Shown here one piece after another: positions 1 through 8,281 of a DNA stretch of 10,320 bases. A program made the position numbers and the translations under genes. This DNA comes from Proteiniphilum sp. (lineage in GTDB: Bacteria > Bacteroidota > Bacteroidia > Bacteroidales > Dysgonomonadaceae). The DNA lies in assembly GCA_031284475.1 (NCBI GenBank), contig JAISZV010000128.1:1-10320 (forward strand). The letters are read 5' to 3'. The notes beneath the pieces are model-generated. The model saw only the letters and a list, made by a program, of their open reading frames with translations. It searched no databases and was not told the DNA's origin. Each line of letters begins with the position of its first letter. The stretch's first letter is position 1.

Positions 1-216
1 TCAAAAACATGTTTTATAACATATTTTACCGATATTAAGTGTAATAGACAATTATTAACCATTATTCCGGCGTTCTCACGGCTAAAATCTCAGCACAACC
101 GAGGTCGCCTGGGCTAAACCTGATTCGCTTCGTGTTTTGGCCTCTTCATTTTACTTTTTTTAATACACTTGTTACAAAATAGGCTCCATTCCTCAACCGG
201 AATAAAGAGATTTCCG
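1..216. other. Intergenic region upstream of the GT117 gene
   Basis: No gene is recognised here. On both strands the reading frames are short and unlike known families. A perfect 12-bp palindrome AAAACATGTTTT lies at 4-15, and a T-rich tract at 151-161 precedes the promoter box. The first bases could be the end of a neighbouring transcription unit outside the window, but no stop codon or terminator can be assigned with confidence. Confidence 0.4.
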
Positions 217-224
217 TATCTTTG
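217..224 (+). promoter_or_regulatory. Bacteroidota -7 promoter box (TATCTTTG)
   Basis: TATCTTTG matches the Bacteroidota sigma-ABfr -7 consensus TAnnTTTG exactly. No clear TTTG-type -33 box is seen about 19-20 bases upstream, which is common in this phylum. Transcription would begin near 231, giving a leader of roughly 70 bases before the ATG at 300. A TTG codon at 222 that would open a longer frame lies inside this box, so it cannot be the start of translation from this promoter. Confidence 0.7.
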
Positions 225-299
225 CCCCCAAATTCTCAATCAAACAGAGGTATTCAGGTTAAAATTGAAACTATACATCAATCATCAAAAGAGAGGATA

Positions 300-3200
300 A
301 TGATCAGGTACAAACTTATCAACAATATTTCCGGTTGGATCGTATTCACCGTCGCAGCGGTTGTTTATCTGCTCACCATTGAACCCACAGCCAGCTTCTG
401 GGATTGCGGCGAGTTCATCACCCAAGCCTATAAACTGGAGGTAGGGCACCCGCCCGGCGCGCCGATTTTTATGTTGGTGGGAAATCTTTTCACCCAATTG
501 GCGCAAGATCCGTCGCAGGTGGCAAAAATGGTCAACAGCGTGTCGGCGTTAATGAGCGCGCTCACCATCCTGTTCCTTTTCTGGACTATCACCCACCTTA
601 CCCGTAAACTTGTTATGGCAAAAGAGGGGGGAGAACTCAGTATAAGCCAGACTATTGCGGTGATCGGCAGCGGCCTTGTGGGCGCATTGGCCTATACTTT
701 TTCCGACACCTTCTGGTTCTCGGCCGTGGAGGGTGAAGTATACGCCTTCTCATCCATGCTTACCGCATTGGTCTTCTGGCTGATTCTCAAGTGGGAGGAT
801 AACGCCGATAAGCCCCATTCCGACAAATGGATCGTACTGATCGCCTACGTCATGGGATTATCCATCGGTGTGCACCTGCTCAACCTGTTATGTATCCCGG
901 CAATAGTACTGGTCTATTACTTTAAGAAGAACGAAAATCCCGACTGGAAAGGCGGAATCAAAGCCCTTCTGTTGTCTTTCGGACTTATCATCGTGCTGAT
1001 GTGGGGTATTATCCCCGGTTTCACCAAAGTAGGCGGATGGTTCGAACTATTCTTTGTGAACTCGTTGGGATTTTCATACCATACAGGGTTGTTCGTTTAC
1101 CTTATTCTTTTGGTAGGAGTGATAGGATGGGCGTTATATGAAGCGTTGTCCTCAAAAGGAAAAGAAGAGAGAGCTCGCGCCTCTTTTTTCCTTAGCCTGG
1201 CCATGACGGGAATCCTTTTCATCGGCAGCAATGCGTGGCTATGGGTATTACTCGTTGCAGCAGGCGCTTATTTTGCATTCGGATACAAAAAATTAGAGAT
1301 CAAATTTATCAATTTAGCCGTTACCAGCCTGATGGTCATTCTGGTAGGTTTTTCGGCCTATGCTTTAATCCCTATCAGGTCGAATGCCAATCCCCCACTC
1401 AACCTGAATACGCCGGAAGGTATCTTTTCGTTGGGGAACTTCCTGAACCGTGAACAATACGGTCAAACTCCCCTTATATACGGTACGACCTACGCTTCCC
1501 AATTAGCTCGGAACGCCGACGGATCAGTCGTAACGAAGAGAGAAAAAACTTCCTACAAGCAAATAGTGAAAACCTCGCCCGACCAAAAAGACCGGTATGA
1601 AAAAGTAACGTCGTCCAACTACAAATATACCAATACCATGCTGCTTCCCAGGATGCACTCACACTCCGGGAACCCGTCGTTCAGGAATCACAGTATAGGA
1701 TACGAACGATGGGGGGGCGTGACCGACCTGAACAAAAAACCCACTTTTTGGCAGAACATAGGATTTTTTTTCAGCTACCAGGTCAACTATATGTACTGGC
1801 GCTACTTTATGTGGAATTTCTCCGGCAGGCAGAACGATATACAGGGAGACGGCGGCATTGCTACCGGTAACTGGATCACCGGAATTCCTTTCTTCGACGA
1901 ATATGTACTGGGCCTGGGCCCACAGGATGAGATTGCGCCCGACATTGTCGATAACAAGGGCCATAACAAATACTATATGCTTCCGTTGCTGCTCGGCGTA
2001 ATCGGTATCTTTTACCAGTTACAACTGAAAAAGAGGGGAAAACAGAGTTTTGTTGTGGTTTTTATGCTTTTCTTTATGACCGGACTGGCCATTATCCTCT
2101 ATATCAACCAAACCCCGTTTGAACCGCGGGAGCGCGACTATGCTTATGCCGGTTCTTTCTATGCCTTCACCATTTGGGTGGGGATGGGCGTAGCGGGTAT
2201 CAGTTACTTCCTGAGAAAATATATAAAGAATACCGCCGCCGCTACAGCCCTCGCCACAGTAGCAACCCTCTGCATCCCGGTACAGATGGCGTCGCAGAAC
2301 TGGAACGATCACGACCGTTCCGGAAGAACGCTGGCAAGGGATACCGGTATGAACTACCTGAGTTGCGTGGGCGAAAATGGTATTCTTTTCACCAACGGCG
2401 ACAATGATACCTACCCGCTATGGTATGTACAGGAAACCGAAGGCTTCCGCACCGACGTACGGGTCACCAATCTCAGCTTCCTCCAAACGGAATGGTATGT
2501 GGATCAACTGCTGCGCCCGGCATACAAGTCGGAACCGCTCCCCATAAAGTGGGCGCGTCCGCAATACTGGGGTGAAGCAGGCGGCGCCGCTTTTGTCATC
2601 GCCAAAAAGGAGATCGAAGATGTGCTTCGAAAAAACAATATTCCGCCTGTTTCTTTCGGGTCGTACTACGATGTAAATGCTTTTAAAGATACGCTTTCTT
2701 TAAAGCAAACGATGGAGAACCTGCGAACGGGGCAGAATGCGAAGCCGGCCAATCCTTTCTCTACAGGTAATACGCAAATCATTCCCACAAATGTACTTTC
2801 ACTCGATATAGATACCGCCCGGGTGGATTGGAAAAGCCTCGCGGCAAAACCGGCAGGAAAGATGTACGTCAACTTAGAGGGAAAATCGGCCATTTACAGG
2901 CAGGAACTCATGATACTGGAAATGCTCGGTAATATCAACGACGACAACTGGCAGCGTCCCATCCATTTTGCGACCACCATCACCCCGTCGCTCTATATGA
3001 ACCTGCAAAACCGCAACTTCTCGCTCAACGGACTCTCCTACCAAGTGGTTCCGGGCGCTCCCCTTCATAACGGGGTGAATATAGAAAAAGCATACGACAA
3101 TATGGTGAATAAGTTCAAGTGGGGAGGGTTGGAAAATAATCCCGATATCTACCTCGATGAAACCAGCCGGAGAATGCTTTCCACCTACCGGCTGTATTTC

Positions 3201-3767
3201 TCGCAACTGGTAGATGCGCTGATTGGCGCGGGAGAGAACGAAAAAGCGCAGGCTGCACTGGATAAGGTTACCGCGATGATCCCCTCTTCGGCTGTGGCTT
3301 ACGGCACCGACGGAATAGTATTCGCAAGGGCATATTACCGTTTGGGCGAAAAAGAGAAGGCCGAAGCCCTTATCACAAACATAAGCGACAGGGTGAACGG
3401 TAACCTCGACTGGTTTATACGGCTAAATCCCATACAAGTATCGAATTTACTCTCAGATGTGATATACAACAACATCAATCCCTTGATGCTTGTCTCAAGT
3501 ATTTATCAACAATATGATAAGGAGAAATACACGATACTGGTTGACGAGCTGTTGCAACGGGCGCAGACTTTCTATACGCGGGGTGTTCCCTATGTAGGAG
3601 ATACCCTTTTGAAAGAGATTACCGACAGTTCGATACGCGGATACTATTCCGCCTCGGCCAACGATACGTTGTACCGGGCTACGGAAGAGGAAACAATGCA
3701 AAAAACGCTCAAAATGATGCAGCAATTCAGTCCCCGTTTGCTGGAACAATACCAGCAGGCTCAGTAA
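300..3767 (+). CDS. DUF2723 / GT117-family membrane glycosyltransferase
   Basis: A 1155-residue polytopic membrane protein of the DUF2723 family (PF11028, CAZy GT117), related to protein O-mannosyltransferases of the GT-C fold. Such enzymes are thought to transfer sugar from a lipid carrier on the outer face of the inner membrane; acceptor and sugar are unknown here. Visible in the sequence: a first membrane helix at about 13-27; the hallmark FWDCGEF at 33-39, with acidic D35 and E38 in the position of the PMT acidic motif; GHPPGAP at 49-55; many further helices to about 640; EPRERDYAY at 608-616; and a soluble C-terminal half that opens with the conserved GDNDT at 700-704 and ends in TPR-like helices around 970-1050. 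The ATG at 300 is chosen because the alternative TTG at 222 sits in the promoter and would add a hydrophilic tail before helix 1. GAGAGGA at 291-297 lies just upstream, closer than ideal. A terminator follows, so it looks monocistronic. The family call is sure; the reaction is inferred. Confidence 0.93.
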   Translation: MIRYKLINNISGWIVFTVAAVVYLLTIEPTASFWDCGEFITQAYKLEVGHPPGAPIFMLVGNLFTQLAQDPSQVAKMVNSVSALMSALTILFLFWTITHLTRKLVMAKEGGELSISQTIAVIGSGLVGALAYTFSDTFWFSAVEGEVYAFSSMLTALVFWLILKWEDNADKPHSDKWIVLIAYVMGLSIGVHLLNLLCIPAIVLVYYFKKNENPDWKGGIKALLLSFGLIIVLMWGIIPGFTKVGGWFELFFVNSLGFSYHTGLFVYLILLVGVIGWALYEALSSKGKEERARASFFLSLAMTGILFIGSNAWLWVLLVAAGAYFAFGYKKLEIKFINLAVTSLMVILVGFSAYALIPIRSNANPPLNLNTPEGIFSLGNFLNREQYGQTPLIYGTTYASQLARNADGSVVTKREKTSYKQIVKTSPDQKDRYEKVTSSNYKYTNTMLLPRMHSHSGNPSFRNHSIGYERWGGVTDLNKKPTFWQNIGFFFSYQVNYMYWRYFMWNFSGRQNDIQGDGGIATGNWITGIPFFDEYVLGLGPQDEIAPDIVDNKGHNKYYMLPLLLGVIGIFYQLQLKKRGKQSFVVVFMLFFMTGLAIILYINQTPFEPRERDYAYAGSFYAFTIWVGMGVAGISYFLRKYIKNTAAATALATVATLCIPVQMASQNWNDHDRSGRTLARDTGMNYLSCVGENGILFTNGDNDTYPLWYVQETEGFRTDVRVTNLSFLQTEWYVDQLLRPAYKSEPLPIKWARPQYWGEAGGAAFVIAKKEIEDVLRKNNIPPVSFGSYYDVNAFKDTLSLKQTMENLRTGQNAKPANPFSTGNTQIIPTNVLSLDIDTARVDWKSLAAKPAGKMYVNLEGKSAIYRQELMILEMLGNINDDNWQRPIHFATTITPSLYMNLQNRNFSLNGLSYQVVPGAPLHNGVNIEKAYDNMVNKFKWGGLENNPDIYLDETSRRMLSTYRLYFSQLVDALIGAGENEKAQAALDKVTAMIPSSAVAYGTDGIVFARAYYRLGEKEKAEALITNISDRVNGNLDWFIRLNPIQVSNLLSDVIYNNINPLMLVSSIYQQYDKEKYTILVDELLQRAQTFYTRGVPYVGDTLLKEITDSSIRGYYSASANDTLYRATEEETMQKTLKMMQQFSPRLLEQYQQAQ

Positions 3768-3782
3768 ATCAAATAATACAAC

Positions 3783-3820
3783 ATACGGTTGTGAGTTGCC
3801 TCATAGCCGTATCTCTTTTT
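3783..3820 (+). terminator. Rho-independent terminator after the GT117 gene
   Basis: A 13-bp stem pairs 3783-3795 (ATACGGTTGTGAG) with 3800-3812 (CTCATAGCCGTAT). It has two G-U pairs and a TTGC tetraloop, and is followed by CTCTTTTT. This is an intrinsic terminator 15 bases past the GT117 stop codon. It swallows the GTG at 3791 that would extend the downstream gene by 16 codons, which argues for the ATG at 3839 as that gene's start. Confidence 0.85.
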
Positions 3821-3838
3821 AATATACAATTTCATTTC

Positions 3839-4489
3839 ATGTTAATTGAGCAACCACCACAATTATACAGGCTTCTTTTTCCGGAAGCCCGCTGGCGGAT
3901 CGGTATTCCCGGACAAAAAACGGTTTACCTCACCTTCGACGACGGCCCCATACCCGAAATTACGCCCTGGGCGCTGGATGTATTGGATCAATACAATATA
4001 AAAGCCACCTTTTTTTGCGTGGGAGACAATGTGTGCAAATATCCCGACCTGTACCGCCGGCTCCTTGAAAATGGGCATCTTACCGGCAATCACACCTTCA
4101 ATCATGTGCAGGGATGGAAAAACAAGACGCCATTTCTACTGAAGAATACGGAAAAGGCGCGTGAAGTGATCGATTCAACCCTTTTTCGCCCTCCTCACGG
4201 GCACATGCGCGTAGCACAAAACGCCGTTCTGCAAAAAGCAGGATACGATGTGATTATGTGGGACGTGGTAACAAGGGACTACAGCCGTTACATAACCCCG
4301 GAGCAAACATTGAATAATGTGAAGAAATATACGCGCGACGGCTCTATCATTGTGTTCCATGATTCCCTGAAAGCAGAAAAAAATATGAAATATGCCCTCC
4401 CGCGCGCCATCGAATGGCTACAGGAACAGGGATACGCCTTCGAGCTGATCCCTGACGGCATCCGGAAGTGTAAGCGTTCAATAGTTTAG
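3839..4489 (+). CDS. Polysaccharide deacetylase, NodB homology domain (CE4)
   Basis: A 216-residue single-domain protein of the carbohydrate esterase 4 family, metal-dependent hydrolases that remove N- or O-acetyl groups from polysaccharides such as peptidoglycan or chitin-like glycans. The NodB motifs appear in order: TFDDGP at 32-37 (catalytic base D34, metal ligand D35); HTFNH at 85-89 (metal ligands H85 and H89); RPPHG at 117-121; the MWDVVTRDY region at 140-148; and IIVFHDS at 170-176 (H174). All expected catalytic residues are present, so it should be active. No signal peptide or membrane helix is seen from this start, so its compartment is unclear. The ATG at 3839 is preferred over GTG 3791, which lies in the terminator stem and would add an unconserved-looking tail. 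No Shine-Dalgarno sequence or clear own promoter is visible in the few bases after the terminator. The substrate cannot be told from sequence. Confidence 0.92.
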   Translation: MLIEQPPQLYRLLFPEARWRIGIPGQKTVYLTFDDGPIPEITPWALDVLDQYNIKATFFCVGDNVCKYPDLYRRLLENGHLTGNHTFNHVQGWKNKTPFLLKNTEKAREVIDSTLFRPPHGHMRVAQNAVLQKAGYDVIMWDVVTRDYSRYITPEQTLNNVKKYTRDGSIIVFHDSLKAEKNMKYALPRAIEWLQEQGYAFELIPDGIRKCKRSIV

Positions 4490-4502
4490 ATATTGTTACG
4501 CT
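4473..4502. other. Imperfect hairpin across the deacetylase stop codon
   Basis: AGCGT at 4473-4477 pairs with ACGCT at 4498-4502, and CAATA at 4479-4483 with TATTG at 4491-4495. A small internal mismatch separates the two helices and a 7-base loop contains the TAG stop codon. No T-tract follows, so it is a weak terminator candidate at best; it might act as an mRNA 3'-end stabiliser. It is reported because nothing else marks the end of this transcript. Confidence 0.3.
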
Positions 4503-4516
4503 AATAGTAAGCTGTT

Positions 4517-4547
4517 TATGCCACACTTATTTTGAGTCAATGGCATA
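4517..4547 (+). promoter_or_regulatory. Inverted repeat bracketing a promoter-like box upstream of the TonB-dependent receptor
   Basis: A perfect 7-bp inverted repeat, TATGCCA (4517-4523) and TGGCATA (4541-4547), is separated by 17 bases. Between the arms lies TTATTTTG at 4527-4534, which differs from the TAnnTTTG -7 consensus only at the second base. Transcription would start near 4541, about 40 bases before the receptor ATG. The geometry suits an operator over a promoter for the receptor/DUF4249 operon, but no cognate regulator is present in the window. The promoter call is tentative because the mismatch is at a well-conserved base. Confidence 0.35.
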
Positions 4548-4582
4548 TACTGAGCCACAATAAATTAAAATAAAACTCCACT

Positions 4583-7024
4583 ATGCGCCAATGTATGCTC
4601 TTGCTGTTCCTGTTGCTACTGTTTACCGTGGCGGGGAAAGCGCAAAACTACACCATCAGCGGATACATTACCGACAAAGATACCGGTGAACCGCTTATTT
4701 CCGCTTCGGTTTTCGATACGCAGTCCCTAAAAGGGGCCTCCGCCAACAACTACGGTTTTTATTCGCTCACCCTGCCGCGGGGAGAGGTATCGGTTAACTA
4801 CTCCTACATTGGCTACCAAACCGAAAACAGGTTGTTTTCCCTGCAAGGCGATACCATTATCCATATCCGCCTCTCGCTGCAAAACATGCTCAATGAAGTC
4901 ACCGTGGTGGGATACACCTCAGAGACAGGCGTAAAAGGGTCGCAAATGAGCGCCGTAGAAGTCCCCATCAGCCAAATCAAAAGCATACCCACTCTTTTTG
5001 GGGAGAACGACCTTATCAAAGCCTTGCAACTGCTGCCCGGCGTGCAGGCGGGAACGGAAGGATCTGCCGGGTTTTATGTGCGCGGCGGCGGGCCTGACGA
5101 GAACCTCCTGTTATTGGACGGCGTACCGCTCTATAATGTGAATCACATGTTCGGTTTCTTTTCGGTTTTCAACAGCGACGCGTTGAAGAACGTAACCCTT
5201 TACAAGGGAAGTTTCCCGGCCCGTTTTGGCGGCCGGCTCTCTTCGGTGGTGGACGTGAGGATGAAGGACGGAGACGATAAAAAGATAAAAGGGTCGGCAA
5301 GTATAGGGGTTATATCTTCGAAGATACAGGTAGAAGGGCCTATTATTAAAGAGAGGACCACCTTTAACGTGTCGGCGCGGCGCACTTATATCGATATCCT
5401 GGCGCAACCCTTCATTAAGTATTATGCAAAACAGGAGGATGAATCGAACCGCGTGGGGGCAGGCTACTATTTTTATGATATAAACGCAAAATTCACGCAC
5501 CGGATATCGGAACGCGACAAACTGTTCCTTAGCGTTTATACGGGCGACGACGCGATGTATGCCCGTGTTCGCACGCATTACAAAGACGACCCTTCTTTTG
5601 AGGAAAAATACTGGACGAAACTAAACTGGGGCTGGGGAAACCTGCTCACAGCGTTGCGTTGGAACCGTGTTGTGAGCAGTAAACTTTTTATGAATACAAC
5701 GGCTTCTTTTACGCGATACCGTTCTAAGTTGAGAGTTGGCGAAGAGAGCCAAGAAACCGATAAAACAGCCCAAAACAGCGTCTTTTCCGAAACCAATGTC
5801 AGGTATAATTCGGGAATAAGCGACCGGACGATAAAAACCGATTTCGATTACAACCCCGGGGCGGCGCACGACGTTAAGTTTGGCGTTAACTATACCTATC
5901 ACACATTCTCGCCCGATGTATCGTCATATAAGTTCTCTTCTACCGATAACGATTGGGAAGACGTTGATACCGTCATCGGCAGCCCAAAGGTGTATGCCCA
6001 CGAAACCATGGCCTATATAGAAGACAATATTTCGCTCGGAAAAATATTTAAACTCAACCTGGGAGCGCACCTCTCATCGTTCCACGTGCAGGGAGAGAAT
6101 TACTTTTCGCTGCAACCCCGCGCCGGATTGCGCGCGCTTTTGGATGACAACCTCTCGGTGAAAGCAGGGTATGCTTATATGGAACAATATGTGCACATGT
6201 TATCGAACAGTTCAGTGAGCCTTCCCACCGATTTGTGGGTGCCGGTTACGAAAAAAATCCGACCGATGTCGTCGCATCAATACTCGGCAGGCCTGTTTTA
6301 TTCGCTCCGCGACATAGCCGGCTTATCCGTTGAAGGTTACTATAAAACAATGGACAATTTGCTCGAATACAAAGACGGAGCCTCTTTTCTGGGCGTCTCC
6401 ACCCAATGGGAAGACAAGGTGAGTATGGGCCGGGGAACGGCATACGGCATAGAGTTCCTGATGCAGCGTATGCTGGGCAACACAACCGGATGGCTGGGTT
6501 ATACATGGTCGCGATCGGACAGGATATTCAACAAGCCCGGGAATATCATCAACAACGGGAGAGCTTTTCCCGCCAAATACGACAGGCGCCACGACCTGAG
6601 CCTCACCCTCGCGCACCGGTTCTCTGAGAAATTCGATATTGCCGGCTCATGGGTGTTCAGCACAGGCAACGCGGGCACATTCGGATACCAGGAATACATA
6701 AATGTGCCGGCTCCCAACTTCATCAACCCCTATCAAGCCCCGTCCACAACAACCCACATAGAGAACCGAAACAATTTCCGCTTCGCCAATTACCACCGCC
6801 TCGATTTGGGCGTAAACTTTCATAAAACAACCAAACGGGGCAACCGAAGTACATGGAACATAAGCGTCTACAACGCATATAACCAACATAACCCCTTCAT
6901 GGTTTACGCATCGGCGGAGGGAGAGTATAATCCCAATACCGGGCAAACCTTGCAAAAAAACAAACTCATGCAGGCGTCGTTGTTCCCCATCATCCCGTCG
7001 GTGAGTTACACGCTCAGCTTTTAA
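4583..7024 (+). CDS. TonB-dependent outer-membrane receptor with CarboxypepD_reg-like N-terminus
   Basis: An 813-residue outer-membrane receptor that should import a ligand across the outer membrane using TonB-ExbBD energy. Layout: a signal peptide at 1-20, cut before Q21 (AGKA/Q); a carboxypeptidase-regulatory-like beta-sandwich at about 22-108, with SGYITDKDTGEPLISASV and NYGFYSL; a plug domain at about 130-230, with the conserved LLPGVQ, FYVRGGGPDENLLLLDG and FPARFGGRLSSVVDV segments; then a beta-barrel ending in SYTLSF, the terminal phenylalanine expected for BAM-dependent insertion. It is shorter than SusC proteins (about 1000 residues), no SusD follows, and no STN signalling domain is present, so it is not a typical glycan-utilisation transporter. 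The DUF4249 gene starts 22 bases after its stop, which is the usual partner for this subgroup. An inverted repeat over a promoter-like box lies upstream. The ligand is unknown; iron or other metal complexes and small peptides are possible. The family call is sure. Confidence 0.94.
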   Translation: MRQCMLLLFLLLLFTVAGKAQNYTISGYITDKDTGEPLISASVFDTQSLKGASANNYGFYSLTLPRGEVSVNYSYIGYQTENRLFSLQGDTIIHIRLSLQNMLNEVTVVGYTSETGVKGSQMSAVEVPISQIKSIPTLFGENDLIKALQLLPGVQAGTEGSAGFYVRGGGPDENLLLLDGVPLYNVNHMFGFFSVFNSDALKNVTLYKGSFPARFGGRLSSVVDVRMKDGDDKKIKGSASIGVISSKIQVEGPIIKERTTFNVSARRTYIDILAQPFIKYYAKQEDESNRVGAGYYFYDINAKFTHRISERDKLFLSVYTGDDAMYARVRTHYKDDPSFEEKYWTKLNWGWGNLLTALRWNRVVSSKLFMNTTASFTRYRSKLRVGEESQETDKTAQNSVFSETNVRYNSGISDRTIKTDFDYNPGAAHDVKFGVNYTYHTFSPDVSSYKFSSTDNDWEDVDTVIGSPKVYAHETMAYIEDNISLGKIFKLNLGAHLSSFHVQGENYFSLQPRAGLRALLDDNLSVKAGYAYMEQYVHMLSNSSVSLPTDLWVPVTKKIRPMSSHQYSAGLFYSLRDIAGLSVEGYYKTMDNLLEYKDGASFLGVSTQWEDKVSMGRGTAYGIEFLMQRMLGNTTGWLGYTWSRSDRIFNKPGNIINNGRAFPAKYDRRHDLSLTLAHRFSEKFDIAGSWVFSTGNAGTFGYQEYINVPAPNFINPYQAPSTTTHIENRNNFRFANYHRLDLGVNFHKTTKRGNRSTWNISVYNAYNQHNPFMVYASAEGEYNPNTGQTLQKNKLMQASLFPIIPSVSYTLSF

Positions 7025-7046
7025 AATAAACAATAAGAAAAACGAT

Positions 7047-8093
7047 ATGAACAATATAAATCCGCTAAAGCCATTGATCCTTGCATTATCCATAGCGCCG
7101 TTTTTTTTGCTCTCCTGCGAAAAGGAAATTGAATTTAAGGGGCAAGAAACCGATCCGATGCTCATATTGAACGGATTTCTCACGCCCGACTCGGCCGTGG
7201 CGGTGCATTTGTCAAAAAGCCGTTTTATATTCGATACCAACCAGACGTTCAGCTTCATAGAGAATGCCAACGTAGAACTCTTCGTGAACGGCGCCCCCTA
7301 CGAAACGCTGCGCCATGCCGGCGGAGGATCGTACCGGGGGACGTATATGCCGAAGGAACGCGACGCGATTGCCGTTCATGCCTCTGCCGGCGGATTTGAA
7401 CCGGTGAAAGCGGAAACAATCATTCCGGCCGCGCCGTCGATAGAATTGGCCGACTCAACGATCGCCCTCGAATGGCTAAAATTGTATGATCAATACGAGA
7501 GCAACCCAGAGGAAGGATTCGTGTCGCTGATCCAAACAAACAACATAAAGTTGCGCTTAAAAGAGCCGGAAAATGAAAAGAACGGTTACTTTATAAAAGT
7601 CAATAAAACATTCTATAATAACGATGGATACAACTTCACGCAACCGGAAGATGTAGACGTAAAGTCTATACTGAAAGGGAATGTATCCGGCGGCACGGGA
7701 AACATATTCGACTTTATCGATGAGGATGAATGGGATTACTCGCCCGTCAAAAACCTGTTTTCGGACGATCTGATCAACGGGCAGGATGTTTTTTTGGATT
7801 TTAAACTCGTCGATAATATAAAAACAATACCCGTTAAAGACGAAAATATTCCGGACGATAACCTCGTTGAAAACGAACAAGAAAACACGATTTGTTTATC
7901 GAGCATGTCGGAAGAGTATTATCGCTTCGTCATCTCGTCAACCAAAGCGGAAACTTCAAATGATAACCCGTTTAGCGAACCGGTACAGGTAACAAGCAAT
8001 GTTGAAAACGGAGCGGGAATCCTCGGATCATACACAACCGCTACGTATACTTACAAATTCAAGATATACAGATACAACGGCGTTTATTTTTAA
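7047..8093 (+). CDS. DUF4249 family lipoprotein, partner of the TonB-dependent receptor
   Basis: A 348-residue lipoprotein of the DUF4249 family, whose function is not established. The signal sequence ends in the lipobox LLSC with the lipidated cysteine at C24. The mature start, CEKEIEF, is rich in acidic residues, resembling the lipoprotein export signal that sends Bacteroidota lipoproteins to the cell surface; surface location is an inference. Next come the family-typical segment MLILNGFLTPDSAVAVHLSKS at about 38-58 and a beta-rich domain with an immunoglobulin-like look (ANVELFVNG, SYRGTY). The protein ends at YRYNGVYF, as these proteins often do. It lies 22 bases behind the receptor gene without its own promoter, so the two are cotranscribed. 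By analogy with SusD it could be a lid or ligand-capture subunit of the receptor, but no sequence similarity to SusD is seen. Confidence 0.88.
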   Translation: MNNINPLKPLILALSIAPFFLLSCEKEIEFKGQETDPMLILNGFLTPDSAVAVHLSKSRFIFDTNQTFSFIENANVELFVNGAPYETLRHAGGGSYRGTYMPKERDAIAVHASAGGFEPVKAETIIPAAPSIELADSTIALEWLKLYDQYESNPEEGFVSLIQTNNIKLRLKEPENEKNGYFIKVNKTFYNNDGYNFTQPEDVDVKSILKGNVSGGTGNIFDFIDEDEWDYSPVKNLFSDDLINGQDVFLDFKLVDNIKTIPVKDENIPDDNLVENEQENTICLSSMSEEYYRFVISSTKAETSNDNPFSEPVQVTSNVENGAGILGSYTTATYTYKFKIYRYNGVYF

Positions 8094-8105
8094 CCCATAT
8101 TGCCG

Positions 8106-8174
8106 CCCCTTAGCCGGTTATATATAAATGTAAATCCCCTAACGGGGAATAGGAAAAAGGGGTAGCCATTTTTT
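8106..8174 (+). terminator. Candidate terminator after the receptor/DUF4249 operon
   Basis: A nested structure: an outer stem CCCCTT (8106-8111) with AAGGGG (8157-8162), and an inner hairpin TCCCC (8135-8139) with GGGGA (8144-8148) over a TAAC loop. Six T residues follow at 8169-8174, then GTTTT. The position, just after the DUF4249 stop and facing the convergent toxin remnant, suits transcription termination. The gap of six bases between stem and T-run and the long outer loop make it less canonical than the terminator at 3783-3820. Confidence 0.4.
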
Positions 8175-8281
8175 GTTTTGGGTTACACGTTTCATTCCGT
8201 TAACCGGATATTTCTTTGATTATTTTTCTATCTGTGTTCTATTTTCCGGCAGATAATTGGCGATTATATATAAATATCTGT

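Noticed and set aside
222..299. A longer GT117 frame starting at TTG 222
   Set aside because: The codon lies within the TATCTTTG promoter box upstream of the predicted transcription start, and the added 26 residues are hydrophilic and precede the first membrane helix.
3791..3838. GTG 3791 as start of the polysaccharide deacetylase
   Set aside because: It lies in the stem of the intrinsic terminator; ATG 3839 gives a normal family start (MLIEQPPQLYRLLFP).
4583..8093. A SusC/SusD polysaccharide utilisation pair
   Set aside because: The receptor is short, the partner is a DUF4249 lipoprotein without SusD features, and no glycoside hydrolase is nearby.
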